In this document: one piece after another, positions 45,668 to 57,155 of the stretch
Layout of the letters: every line of letters starts with the position of its first letter
Position numbering within the stretch: the first letter of the stretch is position 1
Assembly (NCBI GenBank): GCA_032622095.1
Contig: CP136064.1
Coordinates: forward strand, 172,678,310 to 172,742,309
Length of the DNA: 64,000 nt
Direction of reading: 5' to 3'
From: Siphonodentalium dalli
Taxonomy: Eukaryota > Mollusca > Scaphopoda > Gadilida > Siphonodentaliidae
Notes under the pieces: generated by a model
What the model saw: the letters and a program-made list of their open reading frames with translations, nothing else
The model's database searches: none
Told to the model about the DNA's origin: nothing
Made by a program: the position numbers and the translations under genes

Positions 45668-47575
45668 TCGCCCTGAAGTGTTAGGGGGAAACGTTATTCG
45701 CCACCCCAACCAATTCACATCGAATAAATTTGTTCGCAACTCTACTTCCACTTCTGGACGGTGAATGTTTATGACTTAGGTAGCAATACACGATTTCCAG
45801 CAATTTTGGCCAAACTTGTAGGTGAGCAATTTCTTTTGGCATAGGTCCCATCAAGCATGTTTTAGGTGTAATCATATGTCTGTACTTTAGCTTCTTTGTA
45901 AACTTTGTCATTGAGTTATACTCATTGGTTTACACACACAAAATTTTACCCATTTTTTTTACACAAATTAGCCATTTTAAACCCCAAAACAGACCATGAC
46001 AGAGCGAATGTCAGTAAATAAGCTTCTTCCACCTGACAGAGATATGTTTAGAGCTGAGAAATATTTGAAATAGAAAAAAGTTATCTTATCATTTTGAAAA
46101 AAATGTCTTGCAAGCGCAGATGACAGAATTCAGGGGAGAGAAATCAGGCTATTTTCCTGTAACCAATAACAGAGAATTGGCATGAATACGAAAATTCTGT
46201 TACGTATCCAAAATCCAATTTTTTGAGAACTTTCCCAGTTTTGTAAAATAATTAAACCTTCAAACCAGTAATGACACGTTTAACATAGGCTACACTGGCT
46301 GTTATGCCCCCATATACTTATTTTTTCAGCCCCCCCCCCCCTTTACCCGATAAATCGTGTACTGCTACCTTAAGGATCGTCTAATCGAATGCACAAAATA
46401 AGAGATTCATCTGAAATTCGAGATACAAGAGTATTTTTCGCGACCCCCAACTCGCATCACCACCTGAAATGCAGATCACAAAATTGTGAGCGAAAGAGTG
46501 CTTCCAGATCCAGGAAATGACTGTTAACATCCATGGATCACCTAATGTAATGTACAAAACAAGAAAATCATCTGACATACAACTTTTAAGAATAAATTTA
46601 TTCGCCACCCAGCCCCCAGCCATGAACCAATTCAGATCGCTAGATTTTTGTTCGCAATTCCACTTACAGTTCCATAAATTGATTGCAGGATCGTCTAATC
46701 TAATGCACAAAACAAGACACTCATCTGACATCCAAGTTTTAAGATTAAAGTTATTCACCACCCCCCCCCCCCAAACCAACTCAGATCGCATATTTGTGTT
46801 GGCAATTCCACTTCCAGTTCTATAAAAATGACTGTATATAATTGAAAGTTCGTCAAATATAATGCACAAAATAAGAAGCTCATCTGACATCCAAGTTTTA
46901 ATATTAAAGTTATTCGCCACCCCCCCCCCCCCTTAACCAACTCTGATCGCATATTTGTGTTCGCAATTCCACATCCAGTTCTATAAAATGAATTTATATG
47001 ATTGAAAGCTCGTCAAATCTAATGCTCAAAATAAGAAGCTCATCTGACATCCAAGTTTTAATATTAAAGTTATTCGCCAACGNNNNNNNNNNNNNNNNNN
47101 NNNNNNNNNNNNNNNNNNNNNNNNNNNNNNNNNNNNNNNNNNNNNNNNNNNNNNNNNNNNNNNNNNNNNNNNNNNNNNNNNNGGAAACTCATCTGACATC
47201 CAAGTTTTAATATTAAAGTTATTCGCCACCCCCCCCCCCCCCCCCCCCCCAACCAACCAACCAATTCAGATTCCAGATTTTGTTCGCAATTCCACTTCTA
47301 TAAAATGATAGTTTATGATGAAGGACCGTCTAATCTAATGCACAAACAAAACAAGAAACTCATCTGACATCCAAGTTTTAACATTAAAGTTATTCGCCAC
47401 TCCGCCCCCCCCCCAACCATCCGAATTCAGATTGCAGATTTGGTTTCGCAATTCCACTCCCAGGTCATAAAATGATTGTCTATGATTGAATGATCGTCTA
47501 ATCTAATGCACAAAATAAGAAACTCATCTTACATCCAAGTTTTAAGATTAAAATTATCCGAGGACATTTCTTCGC
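45668..47575 (-). repeat. ~180-bp poly-G satellite, right array, inverted
   Basis: Units read as the reverse complement of the 22660-24085 array: poly-C runs followed by AACCAACTCAGATCGCA-type, GGAATTGCCA-inverse, and CATCTGACATCCAAGTTTTA phrases. A stretch at about 45780-46375 between the first partial unit and the rest has no satellite. The assembly gap lies inside this array. Confidence 0.92.
47083..47182. other. Assembly gap, 100 N
   Basis: Exactly 100 N, a usual placeholder for unknown length, in the middle of the poly-C/poly-G satellite. The true array length is therefore unknown. Confidence 0.99.
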
Positions 47576-47756
47576 TCCAAAGAAATGAGTGTATGGAAAA
47601 TATACGCACGGTTTTAACAATAGATGTGTGCTATACATGTAGATAGAACATGGTGTTATTAAAGTAATTATTTTACAATACGTGTATATATTACATAAAA
47701 TGATAAACATGAATTGTTTCTGAAAATAAACTTTAAACTAAACGTACTATATATTG
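47576..47756. other. Spacer between satellite and LINE remains
   Basis: No feature seen. Confidence 0.35.
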
Positions 47757-48269
47757 GGAGTGCTACGTTGGTGACTGACGACACAGAGAAGGCTCAAATA
47801 CTAAATGATTTTTTCGTCAGTTTATTCACAAAAGAATTCCTGGAAACTCTACCAGTTTAACAAGAGTAACGGGAAGTTTTTGGCAGATGTCATAATAACT
47901 TCACAGGCGGTACAGCGAAAACTTCACAATCTCAGTCCATATCAAAACAGTTGCCCGACAACATACACACCATAGTCCTTAAAGAAACAATGAATGAAAT
48001 ATACCACCCTCTAGCTATACTCTTCAACCGATCTTTAACAGAAGGAAAATGCCTACAATACGGAAACAAGCTTCAGTTACTCGCATCTTTAAAACGTGAT
48101 CAACATCAGAACCATGTAACTACTATCCCATCAGCTTGAGATGCATACTCAGCAAAATTCTTGAATCCTTCGTCAACGATGCTATCGGTGCTCACATGGA
48201 GGAATATAACTTATTCACGACCTGCCATCATGGCTTTCGGAAAAAGAGTTCATGCAAAACACCAACATA

Positions 48270-48615
48270 TCTTCGCGCCAATACGCACATAATCGACAAA
48301 TAAAGTGAAATAGGCACATAATATGATTATTTGATTCTTAAATAAGCAGATAATGGAGTCATGTCCGTTATTTAGTTTTATGGCGCGGGCCACAGTGAAA
48401 ACACATGTTACAGGGAATACACATGAAAGTCGTGAGTTGGATTATATCTGTAATTGTGCGTACATAATCTGCTTAGAATCGCTCATTATGAGTTGATAAT
48501 GTGACTAAAATGCTCTAATTTTCAACACACTATCGACTCAAAATGAGGCAAATTCTCAGCAGATTATCAACCTAAAACAAGTTCTATTGTAAGCAGAAAA
48601 TGTGCGGTTTTCGGG
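48270..48615. other. Unidentified ~345-bp insertion in the reverse transcriptase
   Basis: It separates FRKKSSCKT from the next RT residues (QLIESLHFNTTALNN), where a normal enzyme has only a few amino acids. Its ends show a weak inverted similarity around CGCACAT, and ATAATCTGCTTA-like phrases recur in both orientations. No clear target duplication. Confidence 0.45.
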
Positions 48616-48864
48616 AGAACATGCTGAAGGCACAACTGATCGAAAGTCTCCATTTCAACACAACAGCCCTGAACAATGACGAGGTCATCGATGTAGTTTA
48701 CCAAGATTTCAAGAAAGCTTTGGACACTGCCGCACACCAGGCTCTTGAAGAAATTTGAGTCGTATTGTATAGCGCAAAATGTATTGTTATGGATTCAAGA
48801 TTTCTTGAAAGATAGATACCAGAGGGGTTCGCGCCAACTCCTCATTTTCTCCAGTATCTAAAGT

Positions 48865-49215
48865 CAGCGCCGCCGGAAGACCCCCCCCTGACCTTGACCA
48901 AGGGGGGCGAGCGGGGGCAGGACTTGCCCTTTTTCTGGAGACAGAAAATGCTTTTTGTGTGTTTAATCTCGTGTTTGATAGCAAAATGTGACTGTTTTGG
49001 TCCAAATACCACCAATTTCACAAGGAATATTATTTTTTTGTCAATTTTATCACAAAACGGCCATAAAAACCGACAAATACCATTAAAATAGGGATTTTTG
49101 CCACAATGAATTTATGGTTATTTTCCCGAGTTTGCGGAGAAAATGCCCTTTTTTGCGGAAAAGTGCCCTTTTTGTAGGCTCTGCCCCCTGCCCTTGGATG
49201 CTTCCGGCGCCCCTG
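48865..49215. mobile_element. 351-bp hAT-like MITE
   Basis: Ends CAGCGCCGCCGGAAG and the inverse of CAGGGGCGCCGGAAG; the 8-bp target duplication TCTAAAGT is at 48857-48864 and 49216-49223. Both features are typical of hAT elements. The reverse transcriptase reading resumes after it (VSQGSVLGP). Confidence 0.88.
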
Positions 49216-49856
49216 TCTAAAGTAATTAGATGAGTGTCACAGGGAAGTGTCTTGGGGCCTACACTATTTATCATCATTATAATTTATCTTCCATAGTGCT
49301 TAAATAGTGAAACATTTGCTGATGATACAGAAGTCATAACATAACATAACCCAAATCACCTCGACATACATCATGATATCGACGCCGTATGCAAATGATC
49401 CACTGATCCACGTGATCCACTTTGGATACAAATCCACTTTGGACATACTAACTCCTGTAAATCATATGCCACATATTCTAACAAGCGCGCGTGAAAAAGA
49501 TCTCGGGAGTTAGCGTAGATTCAAAACTCAAGTTTCAAATTCACATACGCAATATATACAATCGTTCACGGAAAATTCTCGGAATAATAAACAAAACATT
49601 TCAGCAGTTGGACGTTGACACTTTCAGAAAACTGTATGTGAGTATGGTGAGACCTATCCTGCATGGGATACTGTATGTGACTATGTCAGTATGGTGAGAT
49701 ATAAGTTGGTATATTGTGGTACAGTTTGGGATCCTCACACTGCAGTATCAATGTGTAACTCTTGAAAACGTCCAGCGTAGAGCCTCTATAGACTGGTCCC
49801 TCAACTACGATAACTGAGTTATACAGATAGACTAATCCGCCTAAATTTAATGTCTT

Positions 49857-50195
49857 TGTCCGTATAATTCAGAGAACTCCGCGGTGACTTAACAGAGACT
49901 TACACGTATATCTAAACGGTCATTATAATATCAAGACAGAAACACCTTTTCAAGGAACGTTATACTCAAACACAAGAGGTCATAATCAGAAGCTCAAGCG
50001 ATGCAACACGGTTATTTGGAAATATATCTTTAGTTAACGAATAGTGTTGACCTGGAATAGCTTGCCAGATATGGTTGTCAGTGCTGGGACATTAACAAAA
50101 TTCAAACGTCTGATTGATTCATATTTATACCCAGAGAAATATGACTTCTATTGCTGACTTTAAAGGCACGTGAGGCCTTAGTTGTCGAAAATATT
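49857..50195 (+). repeat. 339-bp direct repeat, left copy
   Basis: Matches 50882-51220 base for base in length with about five substitutions. It covers the last part of the LINE ORF2 and the start of its 3' UTR. Confidence 0.95.
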
Positions 50196-50881
50196 AGTTG
50201 TCGAACACTATTGCTCATTCTGGAAATCATCCGTTGACAACAACCCATCACTATCTACGTTTCGGCTAGTTCATTCCGATCCCAGCACTCCCTGTCGATA
50301 TGGACACTTCTTAGACGGTATCCCAACCGTTCGGTTCAACTTTGGAATCTCGCCCTGCTACTCAATAAGACTACTTACATTAACAATCTGACATGCTGCG
50401 CATGTGGTAAGCAATATATCAACGAACTTCTCCATGCAATTAGGCACTGCTCTTCGAGTGTTATTCTGTCGCTACGAAATAGCTACTGGGAGACAATTCT
50501 CAACCACTATGGAGTTTCTGTGTTTTTATTCATGCACGATTCCTTGAGCGACGAAGAACTTCAAGCACTTATTCTTGGAGGGGATGTTCCAACACAGCAA
50601 CAGAATCTACTCGATAATAAGCACGCAATAATTCTGTTCTCTGCATCGTACCTTCTTGTCGCGTGCTCACTGATTAGAGGAAAACCAATGACCTACAGCC
50701 GTGGTTGAATCCACACGCCATCTTATAATGTGGCATGCACATTCTGCATACTAACTTTCACATATGCTGTCACATAAGTGTATAGTATACTTTTTCACAG
50801 CTGTCTTACTCATGTTCAAAATTGTAAATAATCTTGTTGTAAATACTCTTCTCCAGAAATGGAGGTATTGAAATAAATATA
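50196..50881 (+). mobile_element. 3' fragment of a different LINE between the direct repeats
   Basis: The fragment reads GHFLDGIPTVRFNFGIS, then CACGKQYINELLHAIRHCSS (zf-RVT type C-x-C...H...C) and, in another frame, SVFLFMHDSLSDEELQALIL before a stop near 50708. It ends GGAGGTATTGAAATAAATAT, typical of a non-LTR 3' end with a short A-rich tail. It is flanked by the two 339-bp repeats, as though these were its target duplication. Confidence 0.7.
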
Positions 50882-51220
50882 TGTCCGTATAATTCAGAAA
50901 ACTCCGTGGTGACTTCACAGAGACTTACACGTATATCTAAACGGTCATTATAATATCAAGACAGAAACACCCTTTCAAGGAACGTTATACTCAAACACAA
51001 GAGGTCATAATCAGAAGCTCAAGCGATGCAACACGGTTATTTGGAAATATATCTTTAGTTAACGAATAGTGTTGACCTGGAATAGCTTGCCAGATATGGT
51101 TGTCAGTCCTGGGACATTAACAAAATTCAAACGTCTGATTGATTCATATTTATACCCAGAGAAATATGACTTCTATTGCTGACTTTAAAGGCACGTGAGG
51201 CCTTAGTTGTCGAAAATATT
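50882..51220 (+). repeat. 339-bp direct repeat, right copy
   Basis: See the left copy at 49857. After 51220 the flank continues as CATATTTGTTCTAATCACC, which is presumably the original sequence downstream of the first LINE. Confidence 0.95.
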
Positions 51221-51407
51221 CATATTTGTTCTAATCACCGTAAACAGAAAAACATTAAAACGCATACAGTTTCGTTCATATATACCATGACCATCACGTA
51301 AACAGCATGTTATCATAAAGACCTACTATATGTTACCTAAGCAAGAGCCTGATTGTGTTACAGAAGACAGCACAATGCTACTGGCTAATCACACACAAAT
51401 GGCATAA
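51221..51407. other. Short spacer
   Basis: No feature seen. Confidence 0.35.
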
Positions 51408-51461
51408 ACGCTCTTTATTAGTTCCATATCAGGAATTCACCAACAAAGAACGCTCTTTATG
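51408..51461 (+). repeat. ACGCTCTTTAT pair, 42-bp spacing, copy 2
   Basis: ACGCTCTTTATT at 51408 and ACGCTCTTTATG at 51450; spacer contains CCATATCAGGAATT, nearly the same as at 24224. Confidence 0.75.
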
Positions 51462-53043
51462 TTTACCATCATAATATAAACAAACACCAGAAAAGTAACT
51501 TTTTATGCTTTTGTTTACATAACAATGGTCAAACATTTGACAATAACATACTGTTTATGCGATATTTCTTATTTGTATATGGACAAAGTATGTCTACATT
51601 TTGATGTTCTTTCTGTTTGTGACGGTTTTTGACGGGTGGAAATATTTTCACAGGATACCCACCGCCAAGGCCCAACCGTACCTTTAAATTTCTGTGATAT
51701 TATAGAATTACCAAATGCAATCCTTTATTGGTACTAAAAGTCGAATGACTTACTCCTCATTAAATTGATACTCATATTAATATTGATATACAATGGGAAA
51801 CTAGAGAGATTATTGATTCAGAAAAAGGGGTCCTATTTTTTACAACATGCAATGACAAAGAGAAATCCTTGTTATATTGATCTCGAAATATGGTGAAACG
51901 AATAGCTTTTTGTGGAAAGTTAAAAACTGCATGCTAATGAATTTATGTCACCATTATGGGGGCGACATTTCTTGGAATGTTCTACCCCCCCCCCCCCGTT
52001 GGACGGTTGGACGCGACAGGAACATTATTACTTAAATCGGCCCCATTAATATTAATGAGGGTTTTTTTATTGCTTTATATCGACTTTGAAAAGAGGAAGT
52101 TTCAGCGCGTTTTGAACTTTTGTCAGTGAAGAACATATTCCAATGATGCCCTCTTATAAAGAGCGCCCATGCTTCGGTCGTATTGGATGATTTTATGGAT
52201 TTTCACGAGCGCTGGACTTTGTAACTTGTGTTTATCAGATTATATATACGATTTAATTCTGTGTATACATGTATGGACAGTGGTGAACAGTTTTGCCGAT
52301 GAAGCTGAATTTAAGCGACCATTCACGAATTATATCACAATAACAGTAGTAAATATGCGAAATTCTGATATGAGCGAGTTTTGTGTCCTTATCTTAAATC
52401 CTTTCATAGTAAGTACTATTGAACTAATTGAACACTGTGCCACGAGAACAGTGCAGCTTGTTCATGTGTAGTTACTGTATGCATGCGTAAGGGGAGGTGT
52501 CGCAAAAAGAAATATGGGACAGAAGGCCAGAGTCACAGTTTATTTGTAATTAATTTTGAAGACAAATTATTGTCATCAAAAAGGAATTTGAATGTACAGA
52601 CTAAAACTAGAACAAAACAGCATTACTCAAATGAAGGGGCTCCAAATTTTAATCTCAATGTATATGTAATTCTATAACCAAATGTCCTCATTCGATTAAG
52701 AAAAAAATCGAGAACCAGATCGAGATTGCATGATTTAAGCGACTTTTGTGATCCGATTTTTGCAATAAATATTGAATTGATTGCCCGAAAAAAATCGTGA
52801 TTGTAAGCGATGCAATGCAAAGTCGGCCCACGAAAGTCTTTTAATCACATAATCTCGAAATGGGATCTTCATATACATGTACGGTTATCTACATTATATA
52901 GTTTTTTTTCAGTCGTTATTGATGCCCGCTTATCCACTGATCATTTAGTTCAGTGATTCCTATAAGAACAAATTGAATTTTACGAAAGTTCACGTCTTGC
53001 CATGGTCATGATGATACGTTGTTATTTTCATATGTTCTTATTT
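51462..53043. other. Unassigned region
   Basis: Contains a C14 run at about 51986-51999 and a single TATAAAGAGCGCC at 52156 (inverse of the recurrent motif). The 100-codon frame at 52169-52471 has two hydrophobic stretches but no family resemblance; I do not call it. Confidence 0.35.
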
Positions 53044-53162
53044 TCAAACGGACAAATTTCGGTTGTAAGATGGATAACTCTAAAATCAAGTGGTTATTAA
53101 TGTTAATATTAACCACTTGATTTTAGAGTCATCCATCTTACAACCGCAATTTGTCCGTTTGA
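53044..53162. repeat. 119-bp palindrome related to the interior of X
   Basis: Arms 53044-53096 and 53110-53162 are 53 bp with two mismatches. They contain AAGATGGATAACTCTAAAA followed by CAAGTGGTTA, which resembles X copy A at 15788-15820. Confidence 0.9.
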
Positions 53163-53290
53163 GCACGTGCTTCTGGATAAGATCTAGTCCACAAACAATA
53201 GAAACAGCAAACTTCAAACATCGATATCTAATCACTCTGAGCTTTAATGGGTGGGTTCCTCGGCTCGAATCAAATATGTTTTACTCCAGA
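53163..53290 (-). repeat. Diverged fragment of X interior
   Basis: From about 53205 the reverse complement matches X copy A around 15655-15725 (GGGTTGGTTCCTCGACTCG and ATCGATATC blocks), continuing the right arm of the palindrome. Estimated similarity is roughly 80-85% by eye. Confidence 0.65.
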
Positions 53291-53344
53291 AGCCAAATAA
53301 ATAGTAATTTAGGATCGTCTGATCGGATTGGGTACTTTTAAAGG

Positions 53345-54060
53345 ATGAAATCTTGTTTATTTGATTTGTGCATCATATCTAAATCGTTTTAAACTGGTGA
53401 ATTAATGGGGGAATGTATCTTTGTGAGTGGGAAATTTATTTAACAAGCTGCTGTATAGTTCTGTGTTTTTCCAGATACAATTTGGCTGTCGGATAGCCCT
53501 GTCGTGCACTTGGGGATTAGTTTTAAAATATGATTTTTCTTGCATTTTCGTGATCAACTGGTGTCGATCTAGCTGGGTAAACATCACTGGGGTGGCCTGC
53601 AGGCTTAAATTCAGTGAATTTGGCTGACACGTTAACACTGTCGTCTACGGGAAACCATTTAGTTCAGTGATTCCTCATAAGATTGAGGTCTCTGTCTCTT
53701 AACAGACAGCGCCGGAATACTGATCGAAGAAAGATAACTCTATCCGTTTACAGTCTTACGTTGTTGAGACATAATCACTAACAACCGCGCCAAATTGTGA
53801 AGACATCTGCACACAATGGGGGGGGGGGGGTATGTTTAGTAGATCATGTTATGTAGAAAATAGCGGCAGATAGTTAAAGGTGCACAATCGGATTTGACAT
53901 CCAATTTATTAAAAATTACTGAACCAATTCCCCACCTATTTACCAGGAGAATATATAATAATTGGAAAATTTTCACTGGAAAGTAATAGCAATTAACGGA
54001 CATCACGAAGACAGAAGAATAACAAAAATACCAGAATAAGCATATTATATATGCACATTT
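53345..54060. other. Spacer, nothing recognised
   Basis: Includes a G12 run at about 53818-53830. No gene seen. Confidence 0.35.
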
Positions 54061-54065
54061 TATAA

Positions 54066-54123
54066 ACACTCTTTATTAAATAGTCGACGTTTATGGATAA
54101 CGAAACCGTAAACGTTCTTTATC
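54066..54123 (+). repeat. ACGCTCTTTAT-like pair, 46-bp spacing
   Basis: ACACTCTTTATT at 54066 and ACGTTCTTTATC at 54112. More diverged than the copies at 24224, 51408 and 63629. Confidence 0.5.
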
Positions 54124-54304
54124 GTTTGTGATCTTTTTAATTTATTGGCACCTGACTAAAACTCAAGTCAAACATGAATTACATGATAAAACTCCTTCTT
54201 TTGGAAGTCGTTATCTGTATATTAATGGATGGGGTCATACATGTATGTTCGGTTTGGTGTCATAGACCGATTAGACATAGTTGTTTTTGGAACTTATATA
54301 TAGT

Positions 54305-55481
54305 TAGTCCAAGTCTTCTCGTACTAAAACCGGCTAAGATATTGGGATGGAGGTGCCGGTCTTTAGTCCAAGACCGCTTGTATACCAATCCTATGACACG
54401 ACTTACGCCCACGATCTGTGGCGGGAATTTGTGGTGTATTTTACTCGATTTACCTAGCAAATCAATACATGATGCTATATACATCGGAAAGGCTTACATC
54501 TTATGGTCATAATGGTGTATAATAATCTAACTTTAATGTTAAATTACACATAGAATATTCCGGTTGATTGACACAAACATCGATTTGTTTCTCTGTTTGT
54601 TTACGTTTTAACCGAAAGCCGAAGTGGTCCGAATAAGTTCGGCATAATCCGCTGTTTGTTCTGGGAATTCTACTTTCCGCTTCTATATATAGCGCGGGTT
54701 TTCCGAACAAAAATGTCGAAACCCGATCGACGAAAGTCCAGTTTTCTATGTGCTTTCAGAACAATTCCCGCACTAAAAACTTAATGACATAATGGAGGAT
54801 CAGAACGGTAGTTTTGTTGACAATTTTCGCAAGCAACTTGTCAAAATTGGAGCAAATTAGAACTCTTGTGTCTGACTTGCCAAGTTGCCATGCGTGTGAT
54901 GTGCATTTTGACATCTGTGTTGATAAAATAATCGGAGAACCGAATCATGCACACAGTTTCGAAATATAGTTCTTCCGTTTTAGTGGGACTTTTCAAACTT
55001 AAGGTTCATTTATTTAGTGTATTACATTTATATCTCCAATGTTTAATTAATCTATTTATTATTTTATTTATTGACACACATAATTACGATTACAATGGAG
55101 AATTCATCGTAATTTGCGTTGTTGTCCAAAATCTACGGAATATTTTCAACGGAAAATGCCGAACACAGTTCGCGAGGTCAACCGAGTTCGCATACTTTAA
55201 AAAAATTGTAAACATTGAGGTAAATGTCTCTTTTCGCATTAAATTACCGTTTTAAATTCACAACTGATGTGGGTTTCAGATAAAATAGCATGTCTTCTGC
55301 GGAAAATATCCGTTTATTGTCGCAATTGTGATATTTTATTTCATATAATTGTGGTTTTATTTGAGCGGGTCACTAACGCTTAAGTCGTGTCATAAGAATG
55401 CATGGGCCTGGAACTCGGACTAAAGACCGGCACCTCCATCCCAATATCTTAGCCGGTTTTAGTACGAGAAGACTTGGACTA
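54305..55481. mobile_element. 1177-bp TIR element with 9-bp target duplication
   Basis: Termini TAGTCCAAGTCTTCTCGTAC and inverse, alike for about 70 bp through GGATGGAGGTGCCGGTCTTT. ATATATAGT flanks both ends (54296-54304, 55482-55490). Inside, no transposase frame. A 9-bp duplication suits MULE-type or Academ-related elements; the superfamily is open. Confidence 0.85.
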
Positions 55482-55490
55482 ATATATAGT

Positions 55491-55987
55491 TAACTTATAA
55501 AGCACATACACTTAGAACAACATGGAAATCAGGTCGCGATATAATGACAATAAATATTAAAGTTAGTAAAATAGGTAAATTCTTAGTCAACACCTCATTT
55601 ATAGACGCAATTGTAAGCCTATTTGGATACTTCTACACATCTGGAGTCTTCATGATAAAATCCCCCATTACTCATTAGCCTGCCTTGCTAGTTGGAAGAG
55701 TGTTCATTCTATAAATCGGTCTGTACACATATCCAGGCTGACATTTCTCACTATTATCGAATACCTAACTTTTCTTTTGCTAAACACGTTTCAATATTCA
55801 ATATAAAATTTTATGTTATGTTAAGTTTGATAATTTGATAATACTCTGTTCTTGAGTCAATCAATAAATCATATTCTATTCTATTCGTTATAAGATCAGT
55901 TGTTTTATTGATACAGTCTACAGACCGATGCATACAGTTACAACTAACAGTTAGAATAACATAATTATAACGAACCAAAGTCGGTCA
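55491..55987. other. Spacer and possible 5' UTR of the next LINE
   Basis: AT-rich; ATTCTATTCTATTCG near 55871. No gene. Confidence 0.35.
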
Positions 55988-57010
55988 GTATAGGGCAGCT
56001 ATTGGTATCTTCGATTCAGCAAAAAGAAAGTCACATATCAAAACTGCAAAAAACGGCAGTCTGAACTTTGGAGCTTTCAGTCTATTGAGACCTAGATATA
56101 TATTTATGTTTACTCTTTTAATATTAATGTTATCAGGAGATATTGAAATTAACCCTGGGCCTCCGCTATTGACAGTCAACAACACAATCTCCATTTTCCA
56201 TTACAACGTGCGCAGTATCCGAAATAAACTAGGAAAGATTTCAGACCTAATAAACGAGTATGATGTGTTATGTTTTACGGAAACCCACCTTGACCCGTCA
56301 TACCCATCAAACCAGCTAGAAATCCCTGGATATAGTTCTCCCATCCGCAAAGATCGTGACTCTAATGGAGGAGGCATTTGCGTAATGTTTGCTGATCCTC
56401 TCATTTTCAATCGGAAAACTGAACTAGAATCGATTCATCGTGTCTATGGTTTGAAATCCATTCTAGAAAAACCCGCATTATACTCGGGGTATCCTATAGA
56501 TCTGAAGATTTCTGTGCCACAAATTATTGGGAACTACTTGAATCCAAAATTTCTGACGCACTTGATAATTCAGAAAATGTAGTCATCACTGGCGATTTTA
56601 ATTCCAATTTTTTGGACAGCTCCTCGAAGTTCAAACAAATAACAGATGGTTTCAGTATGAAAAATGTCATTACGGTTCCCACCAGAGTAACCAGCACATC
56701 AAGTACTCTCCTCGATCCCATTATTACCTCCAAGATTATGCAAGTTCTAGACGCTGATACTTTAGACCTTGGAGTTTCAGACCATCTATGTGATTACGCT
56801 ACAGTATCTTTCGATAATACCCGGGCACCATCATTCGAAAGAAAGGTGTGGAATTATAGAAAGGCTAACTTTTCACATGCAAATAGCTTACTCGAATCAG
56901 TAGACTGGGATGATCTCATAAATCACACAACAGATGTAAATAAAGCAGTCGATAATTTCCATACGGAATTCTTATCTAAATGGAGAAAACAATCCCACAA
57001 TCAACTGTAA
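55988..57010 (+). pseudogene. LINE ORF, N-terminal part: 2A-like motif and APE endonuclease
   Basis: The open frame runs upstream of 56085 without a clear ATG, through a hydrophobic stretch (FMFTLLILMLSG) to GDIEINPGPP and then an apurinic-endonuclease fold: FHYNVRSIRNKL, LCFTETHLD, RKDRDSNGGGICVMF. A frameshift near 56470-56580 shifts to the next frame with VVITGDFNSNFLD (GDFN at 56591) and LGVSDHLCDYATV (SDH catalytic motif at 56777). The endonuclease nicks target DNA for priming. N, E, D and SDH catalytic positions are visible, so the domain is complete apart from the frameshift. The enzyme is typical of CR1/L2-type elements. Confidence 0.85.
56139..56162 (+). other. 2A-like ribosome-skipping motif (DIEINPGP)
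   Basis: DIEINPGP followed by P matches the 2A consensus D(V/I)ExNPG|P exactly, preceded by a hydrophobic stretch as in active 2A peptides. 2A-like peptides have been described at the N-terminus of APE-type non-LTR retrotransposons. Confidence 0.75.
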
Positions 57011-57155
57011 CAGTGACAACATCAGACAAAATTTGGTTTAATTAAGACATTCGACGCGAGATAAAAAAGCGTGACAGAGTGATAAAAAAACTCTGAAAAC
57101 TAACTTACAGATATTATGGAGAGAGTACAAAAATATCCGAAATAAAATTAACAAC

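Larger units (their letters stand above)
47757..50157 (+). pseudogene. CR1-like LINE ORF2 remains (reverse transcriptase)
   Basis: Pieces in several frames line up with a non-LTR reverse transcriptase: TDDTEKAQILNDFFVSLFTK (47772), PDNIHTIVLKE with IYHPLAILFNRSLTEGKC (47952-48051), SLRCILSKILESFV and CHHGFRKKSSCKT (48130-48260), VIDVVYQDFKKALDT (48688), VSQGSVLGPTLF (49235), ETFADDTEVI as the YADD-type box (49310), VSVDSKLKFQIHIRNI (49505) and LTKFKRLIDSYLYPEKYDF before a stop near 50155. These motifs are fingers, palm and thumb/C-terminus of a CR1/Jockey-type enzyme. It is split by a hAT MITE (48865-49215) and by an unidentified insertion (about 48270-48615). Many stops; long inactive. Confidence 0.8.

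Noticed and set aside
52169-52471. 100-codon frame with hydrophobic stretches
   Set aside because: No family resemblance; hydrophobicity is expected from AT-rich codons.
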